From contig JASKMD010000023.1 of assembly GCA_030144725.1 (NCBI GenBank), forward strand, positions 1,001,681 to 1,065,680: a stretch of 64,000 nucleotides of DNA. The letters run 5' to 3'. Within the stretch, counting starts at the first letter, position 1; the number at the start of each line of letters is the position of its first letter. The notes beneath the pieces are model-generated. The model was not told the origin of the DNA, searched no databases, and saw only the letters and a program-made list of their open reading frames with translations. Positions 33,121 to 63,646 of the stretch are shown here, one piece after another. Position numbers and translations under genes: made by a program. Origin of the DNA: Haematococcus lacustris (lineage: Eukaryota > Chlorophyta > Chlorophyceae > Chlamydomonadales > Haematococcaceae).

Positions 33121-34047
33121 CAGTGCAAGGCAATGTGCAGGCAATGGCCATCGCGAGGTGTCCATCGCAAACGCACAGTACCAGTCGCCCAGTAGCAAAA
33201 GCATATGCTGCTGCAAGCACCGGCCACCACCACCAGCGTGAAGTTCGTTGCCAACGGACAACCGCTAGATACTCAATAAATTCAAACTATTAATAAAACC
33301 GCGACCGCGAATAGGGCCACAATGTATCATGATAATATCATTATATTTCATTATAAGCCCTGTTTCTGCAGCGCAAGACGCCTGCGGGGACCCTTTGTCC
33401 CTCGCGCACTGGTCGTAACCGTGCGCGCTGAGGTTCGGGTGGCAGTTAAGTGGCAGTTGGCGGGCAGTGCTGGGTTTATGGGCAGTGTATCGTGCACCGG
33501 CGTCATGGCTGACGCCGATGAGCCAGAGCAGACGTTTTACCGTGTAATGCTGCCATCAAGCGAGGTGCTCCGCAGACTGCAAAACAGCAAGCACGGTTCC
33601 AGTGCAACAGCCAACAGTTCAAGGCCATGTAGATGCTGTGTGCAAGCGCTGCCCGAAAATTCTCAGCGTGGGCAACATGAGCCAAACGGTGGGCCAACAC
33701 AAGTGCAAAGGTGGCACCGCTGGCATCTACAAGCGCAATGTATAGCCGACATATGGGCCCATCCCACCTGAGGAGCGAGGTCCAGCCCAGCCTCGAGAAG
33801 TGCAACGCGCCTTACGCCGCTTAGACCTTGTTTTTGGCCAGGTCGCGTTTGCTTTCGTCCACCTGTCCACCTTTCAGTCCATCTTTTAACTTTTGGGCAT
33901 CGCATCGAGGTGTTAGTTAGTGTATGCTCCTCCCTTCCCTCCATACCCACCACACCACCACCTCCAAAGCCATTGACCCATCTTCCTGTCTGTGCCACCG
34001 GCAATGCATGTGTTGTGCATGTTGACAAAGCAACCTCTTGATAACCT

Positions 34048-34300
34048 AGAGGCTGCAGCAGCAGGCCAGCAGGCTGCAGCTGCAGGCCAGCACCACCTGG
34101 AGGCTGCAGCTGCAGGCCAGCAGCACCTGGAGGCTGCAGCAGCAGGCCAGCAGCACCTGGAGGCTGCAGCTGCAGGCCAGCAGCACCTGGAGGCTGCAAC
34201 AGCAGGCCAGCAGCACCAGCAGGCTGGAGCTGCAGGCCAGCAGCACCAGCAGGCTGGAGCTGCAGGCCAGCAGCACCTGGAGGCTGCAGCTGCAGCCCAG
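34048..34300. repeat. 30-bp minisatellite, about 8 copies, in the hAT element
   Basis: The unit GAGGCTGCAGCTGCAGGCCA plus GCAGCACCTG is repeated with small changes; six-frame open, so no CDS is called. Confidence 0.92.
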
Positions 34301-34502
34301 GGAGCATGCCAGCAACACTTGCAGATTGGTACCCCCACTAAACCACCCTGTGAAGGAGGGCTTTTTGATCGTGGTAGAGGAGCTACGCGTCAAGGCCAAC
34401 ATCCCCACATGAGGGTCTCTAGGGTCATCCCTGCTGCTGGCAGAGGGCTTGTAGTAGGGTGTGACAGCAGCAGGATGGCTGTGTGTGTCTTGCTGCCCCT
34501 AT

Positions 34503-34712
34503 CATGTCATGTGTGGGTGTGAGCAGCAGGCTGGCCATGTGTGGCACCGGGCCTAGCAGTCGCCCAGGACTCTTAGTGTGCCATGTGTGGGTGTGAGCAG
34601 CATGGATGGCCATGTGTGGCATTGAGCCTAGCAGCTGCTCTGGACTCTTAGCATGCCGTGTGTGGGTGTGAGCAGCAGGCTGGCCGTGTGCGGCACTGAG
34701 CCTAGCACCGCC
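34503..34712. repeat. Roughly 75-bp repeat, 3 copies, in the hAT element
   Basis: GTGTGGGTGTGAGCAGCA starts each unit, and GAGCCTAGCA or GGGCCTAGCA lies near the end of each. Confidence 0.8.
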
Positions 34713-35372
34713 CAAGACGTGTGTATGTGGATATTGTAATATCTCAGGCTGCAGCGCCTTGTCACTCCCATTGAGAGCGAATGCAGCCCGTTCATGAGCC
34801 CTACTCGTGGGTTGCGACCTGTTGCTACGAGCGAGTTGCATCCTGCGAAAACCACGAGATTCTGCAATTACCAAGAGTCGAACTAGGGTCGCCATGATGA
34901 ATTGGGATGCATCATAAGTGTATCATGATATGCCTAATAGTCCATATACGTGTATCATGAGATATCATGATACATGCCGCTCCCTACTTGTCACTATTAG
35001 GCCAGATCTGACCTCATGCCTCAGATGAGAAGTGGAGGATAGCTTTCGTAGCATCGTGAAAGCAGCTGCAACTTGCAAGTTCAAGTTTACAAAGATATAA
35101 ATAGAAAGAATAGAAGGAGCTTAGCACGTGACAAATGTTGGTCGCATGCAGTCGAAAATGGAGCAGACGGTTCGGTTGTCGTCTGCAGACGAAAAGACAT
35201 CCGTCTTTCGTCTGTTCGTCTACGGTCTCGTCTTTTCGTCTTGTCGTCTTCACAGCCCTGCTCCACACACGCATGGAAACACATGAGGCTGGAGCATTAC
35301 TTCACCCCTGCTGGTCCTGCAGCTGCATCCGTCACTGATCCTGTTGCTACAGTAGTTGCTGGCCTCGTCCAG

Positions 35373-35548
35373 CCCCGCCCCGCCCCGCCCCGCCCCGCCC
35401 CGCCCCGCCCCGCCCCGCCCCGCCCCGCCCCGCCCCGCCCCGCCCCGCCCCGCCCCGCCCCGCCCCGCCCCGCCCCGCCCCGCCCCGCCCCGCCCCGCCC
35501 CGCCCCGCCCCGCCCCGCCCCGCCCCGCCCCGCCCCGCCCCGCCCCGC
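35373..35548. repeat. (CCCCG)n tract, about 35 units, beside the hAT right end
   Basis: A pure pentanucleotide run of 175 bp starting 113 bp outside the hAT element, upstream of the GHMP kinase gene. Confidence 0.97.
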
Positions 35549-36321
35549 AAGTATGTTCCCACAGGCCTACTCAATGATTCGACGTGCTTTCTACTCCAAC
35601 AGCTGGGTTAGGAACAAAGTTGAGACTCGAAAGTCTGGAAAGTCACAGTGCCGATTTGTGCAAGGGAGTCCCTTTTCCTGTGTGGCTGGCTAGTAAGACC
35701 TCTTTCCATCCGCACCTCGCAGCAATGTGGAGTGTCAACTTGCCCAACGACGGTCCTCCGACACCGCCTGCATTAATGAAAGGCTCGCGGAGCGAGCCTG
35801 GCGGGCTGAACATTGATTGTACTTCCTGCTCGATAGCAGGCGCAATTCTATCATTGGTGTCGCTACTCACCACTAGAACAATCGACAGTGAGCAGCTGAG
35901 GTGTGTCCGCGATCGCTTGCCCCGGCATGGCTTCACTCGCAAGAGTTAACGCGACGCTTGCCAGGAGACGTGTGATAGTTCGCAGCTGCCAATGTGACAA
36001 ACGCTATCGAAAACGGTGCAGTACTGAATGAGTATTTGCATGAAGATTACCATCCCCATGTTGGGACATCCTGAGGTGGGGGAGTCAGGCTCTGTCAGCT
36101 GGTAGTGACGTGTATGAAGGTAGGCAAGCCAACCAGGGATTGAACAGGCAGGTAGCTCAGCGTGCAGCTATTCCACACTTATCAATAGTAAAGATGTCGA
36201 CGATTTTCGTTCGCCCTATAGGGCGTTACATAGCCTGCTCCTGTGGGTTTCGCTCGACTTCATTGCCACCGTATGGCCACGGCTAGACCGCATCGACTTG
36301 CATCCGCCATCTAGGAACGCG
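35549..36321. other. Intergenic, upstream of GHMP kinase
   Basis: No gene recognised; presumably the kinase promoter and leader. The short palindrome GCCCTATAGGGC at 36211-36222 is the only notable feature. Confidence 0.45.
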
Positions 36322-40306
<3,985 letters not shown>

Positions 40307-41108
40307 CTGATGTGGTGATGCCACTGTGGCACTGGCACAATGCTGAAGCAGTGGAATCCATAATCCTGGCTGGCGGGGTCTGTCCAGGCATTCGGACTGA
40401 AAGGCATGGGAGGTCATACCCGGCTCATGCTGCCCTGTCGCCTCTAGGCATGTTGAGGAGGTGGCCGCCATCAGTGTGGCATCCCGCTGCATCGATGGTT
40501 GCTGCTGATCTAGCTAAGATGAAGCTAAGATGAGTGCCCAATGGGAACTCCACACAGGAAAAACACTGTTTTGTAGTGGTTCACAATTAGTGTGTTCGAT
40601 TGCAATGAAGGCTCAAGGTTGAGAGCCAAGGTACTGATCTAGCTAATGTCAAGGATTCCCAACATGGTGTCTTCACCGGGCACACCCCCACAATGTTAAA
40701 CGGCCATAGCAACGCATGCTGCAATGGCTGCAACGCCGGGCCTACATTATTGATACTGAACCGCTTGCCAGGGTCGTCACAAACAAACCATCCTGATTAC
40801 GACATGTTGTGCGCATACCGTTGACACAGGCACGAGGTAGTTAAGCACTTGAGGATATCAGCGGAGCCCAGTCCCTTGTGCGTCCGACACAGTACGGATG
40901 GGTGTGAAAATGCCGGCTCTTTCCTGCTAGCTATGGCCCATGACACATTGGACTCCCTGTAGACCCAGTGCATTGTTACCTATTGATAGCCGCATCGGAG
41001 CACTTTGAGAGAGAAAGCACCTACGTTAAGATGCGTACATGCAAGCATCTGCCTCGTGAGGCTCTTGCCAATTTTCAGTATATCTTGACTGGCATGGGAC
41101 ATAAAGTG
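40307..41108. other. Intergenic, downstream of GHMP kinase
   Basis: Nothing recognisable; presumably the 3' UTR of the kinase and spacer. Confidence 0.45.
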
Positions 41109-42927
41109 GGTCACCCCCGCCATTGGCCCCGCAATTCACTTTTTGGCACCGTCTTTGATCCGCTGCATGTAATTCTTCTACCATTGGGCTCTACATCTCA
41201 CAACGGTGTCGCTAGCAGGTTAGGCCCTCTTTTGTCGATTGTACTGCACTGTCTCGACGACATGATTAGCTTCGCAATGCCATTCTCTATCTGTTTATAT
41301 GCGTGTCGCAACAGGAGAGATGAATTGGTGGCCGGAGGCATTTCCGCGCCGAGCAGCCTTTGCTGCCATCGGACTGGCAAGTCGCGATTACTTCCCAGGC
41401 AAGCACGGGGTGCTGTTTCTTAGTGCGTTTTGCATACAATGTCAACACATGCAACCAAATCTGCTGACCTCCACAGGTGCTTGGCAGTTGTGAGGATCAG
41501 CATCAAACCCACAGCAGCCCAAGGGCCTTCCAAGCAGGAGTGTAGCAAAGGAATCAGCTCTTGAAAACAGTGAGCAGGAGGTGAGTAAGGTTGTAATTTA
41601 CCTCACCTTGTCTAGGTCAGTTTGATGTTCGTGTGAACACTTGTGAAACGCATGCCAGGCATGAGCAGCTGAGGGAAGCACACAACTGTCGTGAGCCTTA
41701 AGATTTGACTAATTAGAACTAATTAATAAGCATGTTTTGTGGTGTGTGCCCCAAGACCTTGTCTTTGTGATTGTGTGTGCAGGATGCCAATAAATCACCC
41801 CCATCTCCATCACCGAGCAAGGCAGCAGCGGCGTAGAGCAGCAGCCAACAAGGAGGTAGCAAGGAGTCAGCAAGGCATGACATGGAGCTGGACGTTGTTG
41901 TTGTGTTGTGTTGTGTGTTGTTGTGTTGTGTCTTGTTGTTAGGGTACCCCCCCCCTCCCCCCTTAAATCTAGCCCACCCCAGCCCACCCCAGCCCAGCCC
42001 AGCCTAGCCTAGCCTAGCCCAGCCCACCCCAGCCCAGCCCACCCCAGTCCAGCCTAGCCTAGCCCAGCCCACCCCAGCCCAGCCTAGCTTAGCCCGCCCA
42101 GCCCAGCCCAGCCTGATTTGGTACCATGGGGCATAGGCAGCAAGGCAAAGTGCTTAGCAGTCCCGTGGTGAGTGTTAGCTATAGCAAGGAGGTGCGACCA
42201 GTCCTTGCTTGTTGTGCACATAGCATAAGTGGTGTGTGAGGCATGAGTCATTGTGTTGTGGTGTGTTGTTAAGGTGGTGGTGTTGATGTGTACGAGTGGA
42301 GGTGTTGTGGTGTGGTGTTGCCACCTTTTTACATCAATGCATGTGCTTGGCATCAGCGATACATGTCTTCTGTAGTGGTGTTGCAAGGCGTTTGAGCATC
42401 GATACATGTATTTCTGTAATGATTTTGCGTGACATGTGCCTGCTGAAGTTGAGGAAGAGGGTTGAGGCACCACGGCACATGTAACACTGAAAGCCAGAGC
42501 CATCCCGAGGCATCCCGACAACATATTGCCAAGTGATGATGTGGCGCTGTCATAAGGCAGCTTACATTTGCATAGAGTCATGCCGCAACGTAAGTGAGGT
42601 AAGGGGTGCCAGCTTGCTGACTTGTGCGCATATGCACGAACTATATGCTCCATGCACTGACATGCAAGCAGGCGTACTGCACTTGTGCCGTTGGCTTACG
42701 GCGTGCGTAGAAGGACTGCCAGCCTCGCCTTATGATGTGCGTGAGTCTTTTAGGAGCGGAAAGCACAGGTCAGGTTTGGGCGGGCGCCGATCTGAGCTAG
42801 TGTTTTGCGGCTGTGGGGTGCCGGATACGCCTGTTACACCCAACTGCGCCAAAACTTTGTCGCGAGCTACACGGAGATTCGCGCCCCAGACCGTCTCACA
42901 TTTGCGGGGCCAATGGCGGGGGTGACC
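41109..42927. mobile_element. Terminal-inverted-repeat element, 1,819 bp, unclassified
   Basis: The first 26 bp (GGTCACCCCCGCCATTGGCC then CCGCAA) are exactly inverted at the other end (42902-42927). Flanking AGTG occurs on both sides (41105-41108, 42928-42931), a possible 4-bp target duplication. No transposase motif inside; the interior includes an AGCCCACCCC/TAGCC repeat at 41970-42112. It sits between the GHMP kinase and the channel gene. Confidence 0.75.
41970..42112. repeat. AGCCC/AGCCT pentamer repeat
   Basis: Degenerate tandem AGCCCACCCC, AGCCC and AGCCT units inside the inverted-repeat element. Confidence 0.9.
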
Positions 42928-43561
42928 AGTGGCATGGGCCATAGATGACACACCTACAGCATCGCGTGTATGTAGCGCAGGATGTCTGGTTTAGCCAGCC
43001 CGCGAAGTTTAAAAGCCGGGGGCCGAACTGTACTTGATTAAAGTCGGTGCGGATAATGGCTGTAGTGGAGACGTACCTGTCACAGCTACAGTATACGAAC
43101 ACGGTCAATGACTTGGTAGGTCTCTCACTGGCTCTTGGCGCAGCGCACCTGCGGGGCTCTACTCACTAGGAGTCTGCGGGAGGACTTACGCAGAAAGAAG
43201 ACCTCGACCGGCGAAATGCGCATGACCTTGACTCCTCTTCAAGTGATGAGGGCGCCCGGGTTCAGGTCCATGCAACACACAAGAAGCCCCAGGTGACAGG
43301 GACCGAATTACAGTCTTCCAGCACAGCATCCCAGCAGCTATTTGGGGGTGTTTGGGTTGCAGGTCAGTGCTACTCTTTCCGCACTCAAGTGCCATGTTCC
43401 TTTACCAAGACGTAGGACATGCTGAGGTCATGAGCTCCACATGGAAATGCTACCTGGTTTCATCCCTCAGTCAGATGTTAGACAGGCTAGAAGGCAGTGT
43501 TTGCTGTCCCAACGGGGCACTCTGATTTCCCTGCCCTGCCCATCAGGGCCAGCCATGGAGG
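42928..43561. other. Intergenic, upstream of the channel gene
   Basis: No gene recognised; expected to hold the channel promoter and leader, and an additional upstream exon cannot be excluded. Confidence 0.4.
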
Positions 43562-58947
<15,386 letters not shown>

Positions 58948-60035
58948 GAGGGCCTGCTCGTAAGCACTGGGATGTGTAGCTGCGGAGAAGGTGGCTGGAG
59001 CTGGGGCTGGGGCAGCTCAGTGGCAAGGTGGTGAGGGAGAGCTGCTGGACCATGGTTTTCCTGCTGGCCTGCCTGCCTGCCTGGCCTGCCTGCCTGCCTG
59101 GCTGCTGGCCTGTTGATGAAGCTCTCTGCCAGTCAGAATCACTGGGGTATGGGGTCTGCAGTTCGAGGTCAAAGGTACTGCCATGCTGACTCACTTCGGC
59201 GGTCATGTGCACCTCTGCTGCATAAAAGTAGCACCATGTACTATCTGCGGTTCTGTGACAAGTGCTGCCTTTGTCATGGGCATGGCAGCTTGCACAATGC
59301 ACAGCCTTGCATACATGAGCCGTGCAAGTGTGTGAGTCAGGACTCTTAGCAGCAGCAACCTGCCATCATCAATGTGCATGGAAAAATACCTCATCACCTT
59401 GCCCTGGGTTCCATGCCTTTGCCTACTACAACCTCAGTCAATCAGCACTGCTTGCCGGCAAGTCAGCCGGCCTATGGATGTTGCAGCTCAACGCCATGCC
59501 CCTGCCCTGCCCAAGGGGAACCCACAAAGACAGTTCCTATCACCATGCGTGCGTAATAATGCCCAATTCCGTGTCTGAGTCAGCGACTGCTTTGTGAGTC
59601 AGACCCTCCCAACATGGGCCTCACAAGCATCATAGCAAGGTTGTGTACATGGCATGATCAGAGTTGAAAAATCTGATTGTAAGCATGATGTAATGTCTGG
59701 CTTGCATTGGAAGCATCTTAGTCCTGTGCCGTTGCTGAGCCTAACCTCTACTTCTTCCTCTTTTGCAAAACGTACGAGAAGTAGTGACCTGTTTAACCAA
59801 AACAATTAGATGCAGAGAAGCTAGTGTTACTGGAAGTGGCCCGGCAGCGGCACTAGCTTCGCTGCTAGACCAACGCCGCCATGTCAGGCAATGTATGGGG
59901 TCAGTAGGGCTGATCCCCGTGTTTGAATAAGAGTAAGGATAAGGTTGAGTCAGCTACTTAGGTTGTATTCGGGACTCGAGTAGCTAACCAGCAGATATTA
60001 AGGATGTAAGAACCAATGCACCTCCGTGTCCCGTC
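58948..60035. other. Intergenic, downstream of the channel gene
   Basis: A short GCCTGCCTGCCTG repeat at 59066-59101; otherwise no gene, RNA gene or repeat recognised. Its last 8 bases (60028-60035) are a target-site duplication. Confidence 0.5.
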
Positions 60036-60729
60036 TAGGGTGCGGTTCCTCCGCTTAATATTAACTTAATAGCTTTATTAAATTAAGGCCGGTCGTATTA
60101 AGCCCCTTAAGTGTATTAAGTGGCTTCTTTTTGACCCACACTGCTATGAGTGCAGCTGTGCGACCCCAGCGCACGGGTCGCAATTGTAATCGCCTCACTT
60201 GGCACTTTCAACCGGCAGGCACGCGGGCAGGCAGCAACATATGCCAACAAGCCGTAGTGGCTCCAGAACAGCTGTATTACAAATTAAAATGGCTATGACT
60301 GGGTCGCTGGGGCCCGGCCCCGCAGTGGACCGCGACCAAGTTGCACAAAGACGCGCTTTGGTTGGTGTTGCATCTGCGTACCCAGCAAAGGCCAATGGTG
60401 TGGTTCTTAAGCACAAACAATGCGAGTTGAGCAAAGTTGCTCTCTAGTAGTGCACAAATGGTCATACCGCGAGCAAACACTAAACGAATGTGTGCTTAAG
60501 CGTATAGTGAGGAATAGCTATCGCGTACCCAGTAAAGGGGTCGATGCACTTTTTAGGCAGGACCACGCCGCGGGCCCGCAGTAGCAAGGGGTAGAGCCAC
60601 GAAGGGTAGAGCGAGAGGGCTAGAAAAAGAGAGTTACCAGCGCTTAATATTAAGTGGTTAAGTGGTTAAGTAAGCGACCTAATACTTAATATGACGCTTA
60701 ATTAAACTTAATTAAGAAACCGCTCCCTA
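60036..60729. mobile_element. Non-autonomous hAT (MITE-like) element, 694 bp
   Basis: The ends are TAGGGTGCGGTTCCT and, inverted, TAGGGAGCGGTTTCT (13 of 15 match), and the 8 bases GTCCCGTC flank both sides exactly (60028-60035, 60730-60737). The interior is A+T-rich near the ends, with many TTAA/TTAATATTAA runs, and codes for nothing recognisable. It is different from the hAT at 30176 (different end sequence). It lies about 230 bp beyond the stop of the pseudouridine synthase gene. Confidence 0.9.
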
Positions 60730-60958
60730 GTCCCGTCACAGGCAACCCCGCACCACCAACGTCCGTCACAGGAACCTGATCACATTCACGCCCCAGTGTC
60801 ACTTTGCCGCCACAGCCAAGTCATGCAGCCCCGCACCACTAACGTCCGTTAAAGGGATTTCCTGCAAAGAGACAAAGCTGTCAGGTTCCCCAGTACATGA
60901 CCAGCATGTACGCAATCCGGTTGCTCGGCTATTGCTATCAGCCTGCCATGCTGCCACC
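60730..60958. other. Spacer between hAT MITE and pseudouridine synthase stop
   Basis: Probable 3' UTR of the minus-strand gene. The word CCGTCACAGG occurs at 60733 and 60763. Confidence 0.5.
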
Positions 60959-63646
60959 CTACTGACTGTCATGGCATGGCTTGCTTTCCTGCGTTACCCG
61001 GTACCAAGCTTGGTCCAACAACTGCACTTGCATCATGCGATGGTGCTGGAGCTGCTGCTCGGAGTGAAGGTCATTGCAGCCAGGCTGCAGGTCAGACTGA
61101 GCCCAGGCAAGGCGTGACGCAGCTTCTGGCGCAGGGGCCAGCAACTCATCCTGCAGGCCGAAGGCTGTCGCGGCACTGCAGATGTCCTTGGGCAGCGGGG
61201 CATGCACTGCCACCTGCTGCCCTGTGACAGGATGCTTGAACTCCAGGCGGGCGGCGTGCAAGGCCTGGCGGGCGATCCAGGGCCCCTGCATGTCACACTA
61301 ACACCATGACGTCACTCCAAACATCATTGCCATGGCCTTGATCTACTCACTCTGTGCTTTGCGTCACACAGGCAGGCAGGTGGAGAGGTGGTGAGCCGCA
61401 ACCAAGAGGAGACCAGGCCACCAAGGCCACCTGGGGCACCTAGGCCGTGCAGGAGGGTGGGCAAGACAACGCTACAACCCTTGCAGCAAAGCAAATGACC
61501 TAACTTATGTGACCAAACATGACAAAACCCGCTCGGGCCTGCGCTGGCTTGCCCCAGGGGCACCAGGGCCATGCATGGGCGGGCGGGCAACCCTTGCGGC
61601 AAAGCAACCCCTTGCAGCAAAGCACAGAGTGAGCAGCTGCGTCACCCTGATGGGGCCAAACATAGCCGCACCCGCCCGGCCTGCCCTGGCTTGCCCTGAA
61701 TGGGCGGGGTTTGCCCTGGCCCGAATAAGACTGAGCAGCCATACCATACAAATCATCATCCCTGCGACTGTCTTGCTTTGGGCTCTTGTCATTATATCTA
61801 ATTGTTCTGGTTGGACAGGATACGATGTGGATAACTACAACCACAAAACTCTTCTGGAATTGTAACTCCTGGATGGGCCGGGCTTGCTCTGGCTTGCCAT
61901 GGATGGGCCATAGTTAACCGCACCCGCCCTGGCCTGACCTGGCGTGCCCTTTATGGGCCTTGCCCTGGCCCTGGCTCGCCCCCACCTGCAGGCCGTACAG
62001 GTCGTCGCCTAGCAGCGGGTGGCCGTGTGCCGCTAAGTGCAGCCGGATCTGGTGCGTGCGGCCTGAGTGGGGCGAAGCTGCTGCCAGGCACACGCTGTGC
62101 AGGTGAGGCGCTGCTTGGGAGGCGAAGAAGGGAGCTGCGCACGCATGGTGGGATGTGGAGGTGACAAGGGTCTAGGGGAAGAGACAAGGGGGAGGGAGGG
62201 AGAGGGGGAGGGGGAGGGGGAGGGGGAGGGGGAGGGGGAGGGGGAGGGGGAGGGGGAGGGGGAGGGGGAGGGGGAGGGGGAGGGGGAGGGGGAGGGGGAG
62301 GGGGAGGGGGAGGGGGAGGGGGAGGGGGAGGGGGAGGGGGAGGGGGAGGGGGAGGGGGAGGGGGAGGGGGAGGGGGAGGGGGAGGGGGAGGGGGAGGGGG
62401 AGGGGGAGGGGGAGGGGGAGGGGGAGGGGGAGGGGGAGGGATGTGGAGGTGACAAGGGTCTTAACAACAAGGTGGTCACAATAGTGGTCACAAAGGGGTT
62501 TGACCTGATGAAATAATCCACCCAAAAACAACTCCACTTCAAGCAAAACCGACCAAAACGGAGGGGGAGGGGGAAGGGGAAGGGGAGGGAGAGTGGGAGG
62601 GGGGTTCAGGGTCGCCCACCTCTCTTCCCCTGACGCAACATCTCCCTGACCCCCTCCCCGCGGCTGCAGCTCAGCAGCAGGCAGGTGGTGTGGGCTGGCT
62701 GGCCGCCTGGATGCAGCTGCCGGGCGTTGGCCTCCTCAGGGTGCCTGCCTATGGCCTGGTCCGCGTGGTAGCAGGTGCCGGGGGGCTGGCCCTGGCCTAC
62801 ACCCAGTGCCAGGTACAGCTTGCCCACCTCCCTCCGCCTGCCGGCACCGGGCAGCAGGCAGTCCCCAGCACACCACTGCCCCTGAGGGTTAGGGTTAGGG
62901 TTAGCCTAACCCTAGGCAGCACCCAGCGCAGCACTGCCCCGCTGTTCCCAGCCCCAGCGGCAACTCTGCTGCTTCCCACACATGAGTCAGAGCCGTGTCA
63001 GGGTGGCATGCAGGCATGCTGAGGGAAAGTCCAGGGGTCAGGGGTCAGGGGTCAGGGGTCAGGGGCATGGCGTGGCTGCAAGTGGTAACCCCGCACTGTC
63101 ACCGTTGACTATACAGGCTACAAAGCGACTGGGGTCAAGGTTGGGGGTCAGGGCTTTGCTTCTAGCACAGGCCAGGCAGACCACTACAAGTCAAGGTTGA
63201 AAGGAGGAGGAGAAGGAGAAGGAGAAGGAGAAGGAGAAGGAGAAGGAGAAGGAGAAGGAGAAGGAGAAGGAGAAGGAGAAGGAGAAGGAGAAGGAGGAGA
63301 ATATATTTCTGGGGTCGAGGTTGGAAGGAGGAAAAGAGGCAAAACTCGTCCCCCAGCAGGCCATTACCCACCCCTACATCACCATCACCTGCAGCTGACA
63401 GAGAAGGACAAGGAGGACGAGGAAAAGCAGGAGCCCCAGCTGCCAGCCTGGAAGACCCACCCCTACATCTCCCTCACCTAACCACCTCCCTCCCACCTGA
63501 ACTGGCGATGCACTGCTGCCACCACCCCCGGCTGCTTGGCCATGAGCAGCACGCCGCTGGTGTCCATGTCAAGGCGGTGCAGCACGTGCGGCGGCCGCCC
63601 CCCCAGCTGCCCTATCAGGGCGTTCACCACACTGCCGCCCTTGTAC
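60959..63646 (-). CDS. RluA-family pseudouridine synthase, N-terminus beyond right edge
   Basis: Isomerises uridine to pseudouridine in RNA; the target (rRNA, tRNA or organelle RNA) cannot be told. Exons in the window: 63646-63497, 62837-62620, 62110-61986, 61285-60959, with consistent phase, stop TAG 60961-60959. The first exon starts [16 protein letters not shown] and carries [18 protein letters not shown] with the catalytic aspartate of HRLD. The second has [10 protein letters not shown] and [10 protein letters not shown], the third [18 protein letters not shown] and LGDDLYGLQ, the fourth [18 protein letters not shown] and VHAPLP. All family motifs are present and in order, so the enzyme is probably active. 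The residues after about LPKDICSAA are not conserved. Upstream exons with the KPxGxxxH block were not found before the window ends. Confidence 0.9.
62199..62441. repeat. (GGGGGA)n tract, about 40 units, in pseudouridine synthase intron
   Basis: Hexanucleotide homopurine tract on the plus strand, (TCCCCC)n on the coding strand, between exons 62837-62620 and 62110-61986. The 14-bp words ATGTGGAGGTGACA (62153, 62442) flank it on both sides. Confidence 0.97.
62886..62912. repeat. Inverted TTAGGG-type repeat
   Basis: Three GGGTTA units followed at once by CCTAACCC, an inverted arrangement of the telomere-like unit also seen at 10469. Confidence 0.8.
63205..63298. repeat. (GGAGAA)n tract, about 15 units
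   Basis: Hexanucleotide purine tract in the pseudouridine synthase intron between exons 63646-63497 and 62837-62620. Confidence 0.95.

Larger units (their letters stand above)
32508..33318. mobile_element. Inverted-repeat (MITE-like) element nested in the hAT, 811 bp
   Basis: Both ends carry GGCCCTATTCGCGGTCGC as an exact 18-bp inverted repeat (32508-32525 and 33301-33318), with imperfect similarity extending to about 44 bp (both reach TTTATTG). The three flanking bases ACA match on each side (32505-32507, 33319-33321), a possible 3-bp target duplication. No ORF of note. It contains a large palindrome and a degenerate repeat. Confidence 0.75.
30176..35260. mobile_element. hAT-type DNA transposon, 5,085 bp, with intact ends
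   Basis: The left end begins CAGGGCTGTGA (30176-30186) and the right end finishes with its exact reverse complement (35250-35260). The 8 bases outside, CTCCACAC, are identical on both sides (30168-30175 and 35261-35268). An 8-bp duplication and CAGGG ends are hallmarks of the hAT superfamily. Subterminal AGACG-rich sequence follows both ends, and a 21-bp sequence starting GTCGTCTGCAGACG occurs in direct orientation at 30193 and 35178. No hAT transposase motif was found inside, so it is probably non-autonomous. It contains a 24-bp minisatellite, a GGGGGA tract, an unrecognised minus-strand ORF, a nested inverted-repeat element and a 30-bp minisatellite. Confidence 0.9.

Noticed and set aside
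33505..33830. BED-type zinc-finger start of a hAT transposase
   Set aside because: One frame near 33625-33690 shows a C-x2-C ... H-x3-C pattern (VCKRCPKIL then GQHKC), but it needs a frameshift to join an ATG at 33505 and is followed by a stop; too weak to call.
62033..62546. Ser-Pro and Gly-Glu repeat proteins
   Set aside because: GGGGGA tract between two exons of the pseudouridine synthase.
62886..62912. A chromosome end or telomere
   Set aside because: Only three units, inverted at once, inside an intron of a gene that continues to the right.
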